Assembly (NCBI GenBank): GCA_910584055.1
Contig: CAJTZS010000036.1
Span: 1 to 42,281, forward strand
Length of the DNA: 42,281 nt
Source: an uncultured Muribaculaceae bacterium
Lineage (GTDB): Bacteria; Bacteroidota; Bacteroidia; Bacteroidales; Muribaculaceae
Reading direction: 5' to 3'
Positions 8,428 to 17,540 of the stretch are shown in pieces. A program made the translations under genes and the position numbers. Below the pieces are notes generated by a model. It saw only the letters and a list, made by a program, of their open reading frames with translations, was not told the DNA's origin and did not search any database. Numbering within the stretch: the stretch's first letter is position 1; every line of letters begins with the position of its first letter.

Positions 8428-8435
8428 TAATTTTG
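8428..8435 (+). promoter_or_regulatory. -7 promoter element of the receptor gene
   Basis: TAATTTTG matches TAnnTTTG and is 25 bp before the ATG. TTG at 8403-8405 could be the -33 box, placed next to the direct repeats. Confidence 0.55.
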
Positions 8436-8460
8436 CGGCAGAAACCAAACACTTACAGCA

Positions 8461-10500
8461 ATGAGAAAGACAATCCTTTTCATAACATTTATGGTCTGTA
8501 TCCCGGTTCATGCCCAAACCGAGACCGTAGATACTATTGCCACTAAACAACTTCAAGAGGTTGTTGTGAAAGGTGAGAAACCGCAAGTCAAAGGTGAGGA
8601 CGGCATCATGGTCGTAGACCTCCCTGCGATTGTCAAGGACAAGCCCGTGACAAACATTCTCGAAGCCCTGGGCTATATGCCGGGAGTGACAAACAACAAC
8701 GGTATGATATGGCTCACGGGAGCATCAAACGTCACCATCATTCTCAATGGCGAACTAACCAATATGCCGCTCCAGAACTTATATCAGCTTCTTTACACCA
8801 CGCCTGTTGATAGACTAAAAAATGTCGAGATTATGTATTCAGCTCCGGCTAAGTATCATGTCAATGGTGCCGTAATCAATGTGATACTGAAAACGCCCAA
8901 GCCTCTCGACGGCTTGCAGGGACAGGTCAGAGCCGGATACAATCAGGCTCACTATGGCTCGTATGGCGGTGGTCTTGCCGCCACTTACGCCGTAAAGGAT
9001 TGGACTTTCGATTTGAACTATGGGCTTTCAAGAACAAAATCATGGAAGCGAGAGGAAACTTGGTCCAACCATCTCCATAACGGTCAGCATACAATGATTG
9101 AGGACGATATGCGTCGCATCAGTCATAACTGGAGCAATACCATATTTGCCTTAGCCTCATGGAAAACACTCAGATTCACTTATAACGGTCAGATAATCCC
9201 CGATTCAAAAAGTTGGGGTCTATCATCCGGTACTCTTGGCGACTTTACAAATGCCTATAATATGTTGTCGCCCGTAAATTATCATAATATAGCCTTACGC
9301 TATGCCGCACCGTTCGGTACGACAATAGGAGGCGACTATACCCGATATTCCGAAAATCGTTCACAATCGCTATTTAAGGGAACAGATTATCTGCTTGGCT
9401 CTGAAAACCGTCAAAACATAAACCGCTATCATGTCTATATTGACCAAGAACATCGGTTGGGAAAATGGCAACTGAACTATGGTGCCGAATATCAGCATTC
9501 GGAAGATCATAGTTCGCAACACTACGGCGTATTATCTGAAAATCCTGATTTTGACGACATCCTAAACGAAGATGTGGCGAGTATATATGTCGGCACTCAG
9601 CGGTCATTCGACTGGGGGCTGTCGTTCAACGTGTCGGCAAAAGGAGAATATTATCACAACAAATATCAACACAACTGGAATTTTATCCCTCAGCTCGGAG
9701 CCACATATTACAAGACTCCGAAAAGTATATTCCAACTCAACCTGAACACTCAGCGAATCTACCCGTCATATTGGGAGCTGCATGGCGGTACAAGCCATAT
9801 CAATGATTACTCCACTGTGATAGGAAATCCCGAACTCCAACCCTATATTCAATATGATGCTCAATTCAGCTACATTTTGAGACAGAAATATGTTGCCACC
9901 TTGTATTTTCAGTATGGCGACAAAGCCTCGGTGCAGTTACCTTACCAATCGCCTGACGCGCTCATACTCATATATCAGACCATCAACATGGACTATGAAC
10001 GCGTGGCGGGACTCAATCTCTACGCGCCCTTCGGGGTAGGATATATCTGGAATGCCACTGTCACTGCAAATGTCATGAACAGACATGCAAAGGCCGGTCA
10101 TTTCCATGATATAAGTTTCGACAACAGTAAATGGATTTTCTATGGCGCGTTAAACAATTCTTTCAAATTCAGTCAGAACTGCCCGGTGTCATTATCTGTC
10201 GATTTCAGCTATATTTCTCCGTCATTGCAAGGAATCGCAAATCTTTCCGGCATATGGAAAATTGATGCGGGCGTGAAATGGCAATTCGGAAAGAATCGTT
10301 GCTGTGAAGTTGATTTGAAAGTCGATGACATATTCAACAGTTGGTCACCGACAATGACAATCAACCGAGCCGGTCAGGACTACAAAATGAAAGTAAAGGA
10401 TATGACGCAAAATCTAAAACTGACATTTATATGGCGTTTTAACGGCTTCAGGCCCAAAGACAACAACAACATCAACACTTCCCGCTTCGGCACAGTATGA
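8461..10500 (+). CDS. Outer-membrane beta-barrel receptor (TonB-receptor-like)
   Basis: Outer-membrane protein of 679 aa. It has a signal peptide (MRKTILFITFMVCIPVHA), a short plug region with LQEVVVKGEKPQVKG and TNILEALGYMPGV, and a long barrel ending in an aromatic strand. It fits the outer-membrane beta-barrel family (PF14905 type) but lacks the N-terminal carboxypeptidase-like domain usual in larger members. The substrate is unknown. It is divergent from the two-component system and probably under its control through the tandem repeats upstream. Confidence 0.85.
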   Translation: MRKTILFITFMVCIPVHAQTETVDTIATKQLQEVVVKGEKPQVKGEDGIMVVDLPAIVKDKPVTNILEALGYMPGVTNNNGMIWLTGASNVTIILNGELTNMPLQNLYQLLYTTPVDRLKNVEIMYSAPAKYHVNGAVINVILKTPKPLDGLQGQVRAGYNQAHYGSYGGGLAATYAVKDWTFDLNYGLSRTKSWKREETWSNHLHNGQHTMIEDDMRRISHNWSNTIFALASWKTLRFTYNGQIIPDSKSWGLSSGTLGDFTNAYNMLSPVNYHNIALRYAAPFGTTIGGDYTRYSENRSQSLFKGTDYLLGSENRQNINRYHVYIDQEHRLGKWQLNYGAEYQHSEDHSSQHYGVLSENPDFDDILNEDVASIYVGTQRSFDWGLSFNVSAKGEYYHNKYQHNWNFIPQLGATYYKTPKSIFQLNLNTQRIYPSYWELHGGTSHINDYSTVIGNPELQPYIQYDAQFSYILRQKYVATLYFQYGDKASVQLPYQSPDALILIYQTINMDYERVAGLNLYAPFGVGYIWNATVTANVMNRHAKAGHFHDISFDNSKWIFYGALNNSFKFSQNCPVSLSVDFSYISPSLQGIANLSGIWKIDAGVKWQFGKNRCCEVDLKVDDIFNSWSPTMTINRAGQDYKMKVKDMTQNLKLTFIWRFNGFRPKDNNNINTSRFGTV

Positions 10501-10705
10501 TAAATTATACTTTTGATGAATTTATCATGATCGGGCTAACCACTGATAGTAAAAGTCTATTATGTTGTACCCCATGGCTTTCTAAAAAATTTATTTTGCG
10601 GGCATCCCGAAGCCGCGGCCTTGATATAACCGGTCGTTTCAGTAGGGTGCGCAGATGTAATCCGCAGAATACACGAAGCGATGAACCGATTGGCACCAAT
10701 GGGTG

Positions 10706-11038
10706 ATGACGGTACAACCAATGAACGGAGGACATTTTGACTATCATCAATTTTTTATCAGAGAGATTGCTGATAAAATTGAAGAGGACATAACACGGGC
10801 TCTTCAACCAAAACCGGAAATGGTCCATGAAGATTACTGGATGATTAAGAAGTGCGGGACACCTCATTCATTTTACATTTATCCCCGGTATGATATAACA
10901 TTCCCAAGTTATGAGGAAGCGGAAGGAGAAGATGTACTGCTTCAATCTATTGATGAATTCATGGCTGCGACTCAGGATGGTGAGCAGATTCCGATACTAT
11001 ATTCCATACATCATGCTGTCTTTGATCGTTATCCATAG
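10706..11038 (+). CDS. Hypothetical protein with GGHFDY motif
   Basis: A small 110-aa protein I cannot name. The N-terminal NGGHFDYHQFFIREIADKIE resembles the start of several uncharacterised bacterial proteins, and the rest is acidic. The ATG at 10706 follows directly on a GTG; an ATG at 10721 (MNGGHFDY) is also possible. The roughly 200 bp between it and the receptor gene contain no convincing gene. It may be a fragment of a larger gene. Confidence 0.4.
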   Translation: MTVQPMNGGHFDYHQFFIREIADKIEEDITRALQPKPEMVHEDYWMIKKCGTPHSFYIYPRYDITFPSYEEAEGEDVLLQSIDEFMAATQDGEQIPILYSIHHAVFDRYP

Positions 11039-11067
11039 CCGGTATACTGCAAATCATACAACCGCAC

Positions 11068-12081
11068 TTAATTGATAGACTGAATACGGTATTGCAAGCC
11101 GTTAGATGTAAAATACCGTTTGTAACTGGTCATACGGCAAAATTCTTCAAATTTATCCTGGTCTACCAATAAGCCGTTCTTAATTATGTCCTTCCGCAAC
11201 TGCTGCATATCGGAAAAACAATGGCACTGGCGGAAAAGATCCATCGTAGTGAAAACTGCAGGATTTACGTAAAAGTTGTTCCCTGAGGCAAATCCTATAA
11301 TAAAATGTGGCAATATGCCGCAAAGAACAGAAACCTCCGCCTGTTCCGGATACACGGGCTGCGTTAAATACGGCAATTCCGCGTCGCGTAGCACAGACAC
11401 CGCCTCCGTGGCAAACCCGTGCCGTATATAATACGGTTGATAAAATTTTGGCACCCAACCAAATATTGTGACATCTTTCCCAAAACCATCCGCAACATCA
11501 ATATCCTCTGTCAATGAAACAAAAGGACTGCGGGATCTAAACTCAGAAGGATTTATGGTATGAACGACCGCAAGATAGTAGCGGTTGACTATTCTGCGTG
11601 ACTCCGGCGGCAACGCGACATACTTGTCCACTGCCATGTCGATGGCACCAGAGATGAATTGAGCAACAAACGTCTGGTTCTCGGACATGAATGCGGCCAT
11701 CCTTCTTGAGCGTCCTTCCGACCCCTTGCGGGAAGAGGCAAGGACCTTTCCAAGCAGCTTACAATTGTTCCTGAAATTGTCGGCGGACGTGTCTTCGGGA
11801 TCTAAAAAACGTTTTTCATTCCAGCATATGCGTCCTTTCTCCCCTACCATGAAAATATATTGGGCAAGCAACTCCGGTTGGCGGGAATCCACCCCATTGA
11901 ATTGCCGGGACAAGTTGACATCTGAATCACCCCTGACAACCCACAATTTCTGGTCTGAATTCCGGAACATATTAATAATGTTCCAGAAAATCAATATGTC
12001 CGTATCTCGCATAGGCCTCCCAGATGTGTCAAGAAGACGATAATCGCTCAAACGTAACAACATTTTATCAGAATCTGTCAT
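11068..12081 (-). CDS. Hypothetical protein, 337 aa
   Basis: No family recognised. It is a soluble protein without signal peptide or membrane helix, with even composition and normal codon use, so it looks like a real gene. The segment SPFVSLTEDIDVADGFG at about residues 184-200 faintly resembles the Ser-Thr-Ser strand of ADP-ribosyltransferases, but I see no matching Arg and Glu motifs, so this is only a hint. It stands alone, convergent with the preceding small gene and upstream of a toxin-rich strip. Confidence 0.55.
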   Translation of the reverse strand: MTDSDKMLLRLSDYRLLDTSGRPMRDTDILIFWNIINMFRNSDQKLWVVRGDSDVNLSRQFNGVDSRQPELLAQYIFMVGEKGRICWNEKRFLDPEDTSADNFRNNCKLLGKVLASSRKGSEGRSRRMAAFMSENQTFVAQFISGAIDMAVDKYVALPPESRRIVNRYYLAVVHTINPSEFRSRSPFVSLTEDIDVADGFGKDVTIFGWVPKFYQPYYIRHGFATEAVSVLRDAELPYLTQPVYPEQAEVSVLCGILPHFIIGFASGNNFYVNPAVFTTMDLFRQCHCFSDMQQLRKDIIKNGLLVDQDKFEEFCRMTSYKRYFTSNGLQYRIQSIN

Positions 12082-12492
12082 AAGTTGGTGGTAAAATTAA
12101 ACGTTACAAGAAGGGTTGTGAAAGCTCGTGATATCGTAGACTGTAAATACAGCATACGGAATCAACACGTTCCTGAGTTTTCACACAATCCGACGCAGTT
12201 TCAACAATCGTTTGCGTGTCAAGGGCTTGACTTTTAACTGGTTCAACCTCTCCTGTGGAAAGTGGTTGAAAGTGAACTTTTTAGCGTTTTTCTTATGTTC
12301 CGGGCTGTCGCAGCCTCCATTTTCTCCACATATTGTGGTTGCTTTCACGTACAAAGATAGTGAGTTTTCATAAGTTTGGCAAATATAATGAATGGAGCTA
12401 TTCGTTTTAATATTCGGCCAACGTGTAAAATCGTCAAATTGTGCAACTCACCTAAATTTTACCGGTTTGTTTTATGCGTACAATAGAGGAAA
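12082..12492. other. Intergenic stretch with a possible short ORF
   Basis: No standard gene. On the minus strand, 12348-12181 is open for 55 codons (GTG start) and ends FPQERLNQLKVKPLTRK then RLLKLRRIV, a basic sequence like the tail of a transposase. The -7 element TATCTTTG (12359-12352, minus) sits only 4 bp before that GTG, so a transcript would begin inside it. It could be a relic, or a promoter and leader for the 337-aa gene. Confidence 0.3.
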
Positions 12493-13527
12493 TCAGAAAT
12501 AGGTTCTGACAGCGAAGAGGAACTGGTCGATGAAAATGCGTTTGAAGGCGGCAATGTTGTTCTGCTCATAGAACATCAGCATAGCTTTTTTGTAGTCGAT
12601 GGAATCGACCGTGCGGAATGAAATCGGGCAATAGCCATTGGCAATTAGTATGCCGTTGCTCACGATGCGTGCTGTGCGCTTGTTGCCGTCGGTGAATGCC
12701 TGAATGTAACTGAGCAGAACGAGCGCAAGCAATGCCTTGTCGAAGATATTGGCTTTGCCATTGATGAGCCTTACGGTATCTTCGAGAGCCTCGCGTATCT
12801 GAAACTCATTGTCGAGCGGCGTGTAGTTGGTTCCGGTAATACCGACACGGCGATGGCGAATGCCTCTGCCGACACCAAGTTCTTTCGTCAGTATGGCGTG
12901 GATTTCTTCAATCCTTGCAACGGTCAAATTTTTCAAATAGTCCGGTACGTCAAGAATGAAGTCGAGTGCGTCCTTATGGTTCAGAAGCATTACAGCTTCC
13001 TCCTTTGTCTTGCCGCTGGCGGTCTGTTTCTCTTTCAGTAACCGCTCAGTTTCCAGCAATGAGTAGGTGTTGCCCTCAATCTGTGACGATTTCCACGAAA
13101 GGTCAATGCCCAGTCGCTCCATCTCTTTACGATATTCCACATCCGACATATCAGAAAGATGTTCACGAAAAGACTGCTGCGCATCATCAAGATGCTTTAG
13201 CTCCTCAGAAGTAAACAGCTCAACCTTTGGCAGAACCTCATTGATCAGCTCAAAATTGAACGACTCCTGTACCTGTCGCTCGTCAATATCTCGGTCGAAA
13301 TACGTGTCAAGGTTCAGTTCCATCGTAACATGTGCCTGCTGAGTGAGCCGGTAGCGCGTGGCAGGACCACGTCCGACAACTTCGACATGTCCCTTAGAGA
13401 CCGCATCCGACAGCATACGCATGAGGGTTCTATCGCTTATCTCTTTTGATAAAGACGGCAATATGTCCGACCGTTTAGATAGCGGATTATAATGAAGAAA
13501 CTGCAATATTTCAATTTCGAGAGTCAT
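12493..13527 (-). CDS. Fic-family protein with N-terminal winged helix
   Basis: 344 aa. Residues 1-65 form a winged-helix DNA-binding domain, followed by the Fic_N-type region and the Fic core at about 200-300. The core motif reads SYIQAFTDGNKRTAR: the canonical catalytic His is Gln276, though the DGNKR anchor for nucleotide phosphates is intact. An inhibitory helix of class II type, S147-xxx-E151-G, is present (SSQIEGN). Family members transfer AMP or other groups to proteins; with Gln at the active site this one may be weak, altered or purely regulatory. It is probably self-regulated through the repeats in its promoter. Confidence 0.85.
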   Translation of the reverse strand: MTLEIEILQFLHYNPLSKRSDILPSLSKEISDRTLMRMLSDAVSKGHVEVVGRGPATRYRLTQQAHVTMELNLDTYFDRDIDERQVQESFNFELINEVLPKVELFTSEELKHLDDAQQSFREHLSDMSDVEYRKEMERLGIDLSWKSSQIEGNTYSLLETERLLKEKQTASGKTKEEAVMLLNHKDALDFILDVPDYLKNLTVARIEEIHAILTKELGVGRGIRHRRVGITGTNYTPLDNEFQIREALEDTVRLINGKANIFDKALLALVLLSYIQAFTDGNKRTARIVSNGILIANGYCPISFRTVDSIDYKKAMLMFYEQNNIAAFKRIFIDQFLFAVRTYF

Positions 13528-13547
13528 ATCAGCAACATTAATCGCGA

Positions 13548-13555
13548 CAAATTTA
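13548..13555 (-). promoter_or_regulatory. -7 promoter element of the Fic gene
   Basis: Reads TAAATTTG on the minus strand, 20 bp before the fic ATG, matching TAnnTTTG. Confidence 0.5.
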
Positions 13556-13585
13556 GCAAAAATCGCCGAATAATCACGACATATT

Positions 13586-13627
13586 GGCGCGATTTATTTC
13601 TTATATGGCGTTATTTTGGCGCGATTT
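13586..13627. repeat. Direct repeats upstream of the Fic gene
   Basis: TTGGCGCGATTT occurs twice, with GGCGCGATTT at 13586-13595 and 13618-13627, a 32-bp period (three helical turns). Related inverted copies (AATCGCC at 13561-13567, ATCGCG nearby) crowd the same region. They are candidate operators for the winged helix of the Fic protein. Confidence 0.5.
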
Positions 13628-13829
13628 TCCATGTTTCGGAATTGTTATCGCGGTTTTCGTTACCACGGGGTCTTCATCATAATTTAATGGCATTTAGTTT
13701 CCCGCTTATCAAATCTCTTACAAATAAAAATGCCTATGTTTAATATATCATATAATAAGTAAGAATTATTGTTTTTGCATACAATTAGATATATTGAGAA
13801 TGGCAAAGATATCTGCGTCCGATTAATAC

Positions 13830-13970
13830 ATGATACCCAAAAGCCGAGCCGAAGCCATCATTGCCGAAGTCAAAGCAGCTATGCAATCGTGGCAGACCGA
13901 AGCTCGTCGCCTCGGCATCCCCCAGCGCGACATCGACACCTTCGCCCCACGCATCAACAAATGGCTCTGA
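13830..13970 (+). pseudogene. HipA-like C-terminal remnant
   Basis: 46 codons, IPKSRAEAIIAEVKAAMQSW followed by a GIPQRDID segment and INKWL then stop, resembling the last helix-rich part of HipA-family toxins. In frame there is a stop just upstream (13824-13826) and nothing else of the kinase. I read it as the tail of a deleted hipA-type gene; the rest of 13528-13981 has only the Fic promoter region. Confidence 0.45.
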
Positions 13971-13981
13971 TACCCGAATAA

Positions 13982-14347
13982 TTAAGTATTATTATCACGG
14001 CTTTTGTATAATTCCGGTCGGAGTTTGCGGTTATATTCCTCAATTTCCTTTATCTTAGGCGAATCGGGAGGAATCACCTCGTAACCGCCATCTAAAGGGT
14101 GATGCGCGAGCGTATCACGCAGAGGGGAATTGGGGTAATGCTCTTTTATCAGACGACTGACTTCCTCATCGGAAATCACGCCTTTGGAATTGCGGATAGC
14201 CAAGTCCAACAAAAACTCCGAGACTCTCAGGCCGGCTGTTCCTTGCAGCCCGATGCCAATGAGCCAACTGTCAGCTTTCTGTCTGACTTCCGCAACATCG
14301 CTGTGCGATAGCATCTCAAGTTCCTTGTGTTTATCTCCGTATGTCAT
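13982..14347 (-). CDS. Small VbhA-like protein downstream of rhuM
   Basis: 121 aa. The central segment KADSWLIGIGLQGTAGLRVS, then EFLLDLA, resembles small VbhA-type antitoxins of Bacteroidales and is clearly similar to the truncated ORF at 17525-17346 (RADAWQTAIGLQDVDGLKVS). It starts 11 bp after the RhuM-family gene, so the two are co-transcribed. VbhA proteins neutralise Fic toxins, and a Fic gene lies nearby, but no canonical inhibitory S/TxxxE motif is visible. The antitoxin role is inference. Confidence 0.5.
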   Translation of the reverse strand: MTYGDKHKELEMLSHSDVAEVRQKADSWLIGIGLQGTAGLRVSEFLLDLAIRNSKGVISDEEVSRLIKEHYPNSPLRDTLAHHPLDGGYEVIPPDSPKIKEIEEYNRKLRPELYKSRDNNT

Positions 14348-14358
14348 GGTCGTTGTGG

Positions 14359-15390
14359 TTATTCCATATCTAATGGTAGGAGATTATCTCCGTTAAAGCG
14401 GTCGAAGTCGGATTGGAATAGCCGGTCTTGAATAACGCGGTATTTCTCAAACTCTGATTCGGCAAAGCTCTTGGCGAAATCCGCTGTTACTGTTCCGGCA
14501 TCCTGCAACACTGGATTTTCAGTCAGTTCGAGAATCTTGTCAATGCGTTTTGCCCAGTCCTCCATAGTCATCGGGATATGGCGTTTCGCCATAAGCTCCG
14601 CCATGTCGAGAGCTGCATTGACGAGACGACCCATAATTTCAAGTTCATTACCCTTGAGATAATTTTTAGCGATGCTCACATCCGTTTTGACAATCTTTCC
14701 GTCGGGTGCATTCTCCCAGGTCGTCAGTCCCATGTGCTCCTTGTCGGCGTTGGCTCGTTCTACAATCAATTCGACTGCGGTATGTCCGTGGACGGCATAG
14801 TGCATCTTGTTCTGCACCTTCTTGAAAAATAGTCTTGTGGTCGGCGCGTCGCGGTTATAGTCGATAGCTGTAGAATATATGTCGGTTAGTTTCTGATAGA
14901 AACGGCGCTCACTTAGACGAATCTCCCGAATCTCCGCCAACAGATGCTCGAAATAATCCTCCCCGATGAAAGAACCGTTCTCCATGCGCTTCTTATCAAT
15001 CACATAACCACGGATGGCAAACTGACGCAACACAAACGTGCACCACTGCCTGAACTGTGTTGCTCTGGTGCTATTGACGCGATATCCGACACTGATAATC
15101 GCATCGAGATTATAAAAATCCACTTGACGTGATACCTCGCGAGAACCTTCCTTTTGAACTATTTCCATTTTGGAAATAGTTGCCTCTTGTGTCAGCTCTC
15201 CCTCTGCGAATATATTCCCTAAATGCTTGTTTATAGCCGGTACGCCGACATCAAACAACTGCGCCATAGCCTTCTGTGTACACCAGATGGTCTCGTCTCG
15301 GTACATCACCTGCACTCCGTCCTCTTTTCCCTCAATCTGGAAAATCAAGAACTCCGCAGTGCTATTTCGTATCTCAAACTTTTTGCTCAT
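14359..15390 (-). CDS. rhuM: RhuM-family protein
   Basis: 343 aa of the RhuM virulence-protein family, first named from the Salmonella SPI-3 island and common on mobile islands. Family segments seen are ETIWCTQKAMAQLFDVGVPA, INKHLGNIF, DFYNLDAIISVGYRVNS, and FRQWCTFVLRQFAIRGYV. These mark an N-terminal Bro/KilA-like DNA-binding part. The C-terminal half (residues 150-343) contains FFKKVQNKMHYAVHGHTAVE, a Fic/Doc-like helical region found in some relatives. Biochemical role unknown. It is coupled to the small VbhA-like gene. Confidence 0.85.
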   Translation of the reverse strand: MSKKFEIRNSTAEFLIFQIEGKEDGVQVMYRDETIWCTQKAMAQLFDVGVPAINKHLGNIFAEGELTQEATISKMEIVQKEGSREVSRQVDFYNLDAIISVGYRVNSTRATQFRQWCTFVLRQFAIRGYVIDKKRMENGSFIGEDYFEHLLAEIREIRLSERRFYQKLTDIYSTAIDYNRDAPTTRLFFKKVQNKMHYAVHGHTAVELIVERANADKEHMGLTTWENAPDGKIVKTDVSIAKNYLKGNELEIMGRLVNAALDMAELMAKRHIPMTMEDWAKRIDKILELTENPVLQDAGTVTADFAKSFAESEFEKYRVIQDRLFQSDFDRFNGDNLLPLDME

Positions 15391-15424
15391 AGTTTAACCG
15401 TATTCTTATTTTTAGATAACCATT

Positions 15425-17356
15425 TTAACTCTGAAGATGTAAGATGTTATCAACTTGATTTACCGATGTATCTGAACCATAGATAATGTTTTCTTCAGCT
15501 TCATCTATCATGGTCAATGCATATCTATTGCCTTCAATTAAATGATAATCAGTAACTATACAATGCTGTAAGCAGATGTTGACATAGGGAATTTTAAATT
15601 CGTGACCATTTATATTGCCTTTGAAATCCACATATGAGACAGCCATCACATTAGGTTTATTTTGTTTGATGAGTTTCTGTGCTTCTAAATTATTTTTAGA
15701 TGTTTCCAATTCACAGTTAAAGGTCTTTATTAATGGATACCCTATACCATGCTTGCTTAAATAGCTTTTCAGAATAAGAGCACACATTAATCCATCCTTT
15801 GAATAATTGTTATATTCAGTGAAATGGATATTATTTTCTAGTTCAAGTTGTTTAATTGTTCGGTAATATAGCTGTGCACGTTTAAATTCATTTGAATAAT
15901 ATGAATTATTTGCAACTTCTTGTATCCCAAATAGCTGAAAATTAACAAGCTCTCCATAGAATAAAGCAATTGGAACTTCAATCCAACGTAATGCTTCCGA
16001 AGAGGATTCATAGGTTTCATAAAATCTTGTATCGATATTAACTCTACCAACTGGTTTATCATCCTCAAATCTTAAGAAGATAGTGATTTCTCCAATTTTT
16101 ATATCAAATTTAAACCCTACAATGTCCTTTGTATGATTATATATGCAGACTTTGGTCTTTTCTAAAAAATCAATTGAAGGTATTTTAATTGTCAATTCAA
16201 CAACTCTATGAGAAGGCATAACCAAAAAATCTTTCCAATCAGATTTGCTTCCGAAAAGTATGCCATTATATCGAAACTCACCAGCGATTAAAGATGACGC
16301 ATCTATTTGATACGCTGGAAGCGCAAACTTTGTTCCAGGTACACTTTGAGAGGCATTAAATAGCCTTTTATTGATTGCATCCGCTGCTTCTGATGTGATT
16401 TTTAGATTTAGCTGAGGATTTCCAGGGGTGCCGTTATATCCTATAATCTTATCAATTATATTAGTCTCATTACCGAATTGAATACTCGGATTTAGTCCTC
16501 TTCGTTGAAGATATTCGTAAAAAACGCTATTATCTTCAAGACGAGATTCCTTAAAATCCTTGACAATAGTATCATCAATAGATTTCTTAAGCATAGTTAA
16601 GAATTGGTCACCTTTAAGTTCAATGTATGTTATTCCATTAGATTGTAATTGTTGCTTGCGTGCATCATTGATATGAGGAGATATAAGATACATCCCCTTA
16701 ACATTATTACTCAATTCACGACGAACTGTTTTAACAATCTCCAAAATATTATCATCCGCCAAACTATATCCAATGAAAACTACATAAGAATGGCGAAATG
16801 CATATTTCAAATCTTCCCAAAGGGCCTTAAGTCCATCCTTGTGAAAATAATCTTTATAGTCTTCATTCGTTATTATAATTGAGTCAGTATTGGATAAAGT
16901 AGTTAAGTCTCCGTGTATTTTATAGACATTTACTGGAGCACAATCAGAATTAGAACACGCCTGAGACGATGTTATTACGACACATTGGCCTTTGGGATAA
17001 GCATCCTCTATTAATGAATCGTAGTTTGTTGTGAAGATAGTTTTAAAATGAGGAATAGATGCCAACAATTCATGATCAGAAGTGTCGGTAGGAGTAAAAG
17101 AGAAATGCCTAACTAAACATCGCATTAACTCGTGTCGTCCTTCTTTTGCTACAAAGTCGGATGCCACATCCCTCAGAGATAGTTCTTTCGGTTCTATATC
17201 ATAGCTTAAATCACCATCTTCTATTAATTTTGAGATTAATTCAGTAACAGATGGAGCACCCGCTTTTATGGAAAATCCAGAACCAATAAATAGAGTTACT
17301 TTATTGCGTCTTACTCTTCGTATCAGACGTTCAATAGGCGTTATTTTACATTGCAT
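15425..17356 (-). CDS. SIR2-domain protein, candidate defence effector
   Basis: 643 aa. The N-terminal SIR2_2-type domain (residues about 1-260) shows the NAD-binding motifs GSGFS at 25-29, TTNYD at 109-113, KIHGD with H148 as catalytic His, and GYSLADDN at 197-203. Prokaryotic SIR2 proteins in defence systems deplete NAD to abort infection. The C-terminal 380 residues are unrecognised and could sense the trigger or partner. The gene shares the marked AT-richness of the dnd genes upstream and lies in the same orientation, so it is probably part of that unit. Its ATG overlaps a truncated small ORF. Confidence 0.85.
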   Translation of the reverse strand: MQCKITPIERLIRRVRRNKVTLFIGSGFSIKAGAPSVTELISKLIEDGDLSYDIEPKELSLRDVASDFVAKEGRHELMRCLVRHFSFTPTDTSDHELLASIPHFKTIFTTNYDSLIEDAYPKGQCVVITSSQACSNSDCAPVNVYKIHGDLTTLSNTDSIIITNEDYKDYFHKDGLKALWEDLKYAFRHSYVVFIGYSLADDNILEIVKTVRRELSNNVKGMYLISPHINDARKQQLQSNGITYIELKGDQFLTMLKKSIDDTIVKDFKESRLEDNSVFYEYLQRRGLNPSIQFGNETNIIDKIIGYNGTPGNPQLNLKITSEAADAINKRLFNASQSVPGTKFALPAYQIDASSLIAGEFRYNGILFGSKSDWKDFLVMPSHRVVELTIKIPSIDFLEKTKVCIYNHTKDIVGFKFDIKIGEITIFLRFEDDKPVGRVNIDTRFYETYESSSEALRWIEVPIALFYGELVNFQLFGIQEVANNSYYSNEFKRAQLYYRTIKQLELENNIHFTEYNNYSKDGLMCALILKSYLSKHGIGYPLIKTFNCELETSKNNLEAQKLIKQNKPNVMAVSYVDFKGNINGHEFKIPYVNICLQHCIVTDYHLIEGNRYALTMIDEAEENIIYGSDTSVNQVDNILHLQS

Positions 17357-17525
17357 AGTTATAAGATTTGTCGGTAAGGATGAAGAAGAGTAGCAGAGCG
17401 TCGTACAGACATGCAGAAACTTTCAAACCATCGACATCCTGAAGACCAATAGCCGTCTGCCAAGCATCAGCCCTCTCCTTCTGCCCCAGTTCCTCATGGA
17501 CTATGTACTCGTCAAATTCGGACAT
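17346..17525 (-). pseudogene. Truncated VbhA-like antitoxin ORF
   Basis: 59 codons starting MSEFDEYIVHEELGQKERAD and AWQTAIGLQDVDGLKVS, typical of VbhA-family antitoxins of Bacteroidales, then an unrelated hydrophobic tail (CLYDALLLFFIL) where the family normally continues with another helix. The DNA here is GC-richer than the flanking SIR2 and peptidase genes. It starts 15 bp after the peptidase stop and overlaps the SIR2 start by 11 bp. It marks a recombination joint, or it still acts as a translational linker to SIR2. Confidence 0.55.
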
Positions 17526-17540
17526 TTTTGAATATGAGCA

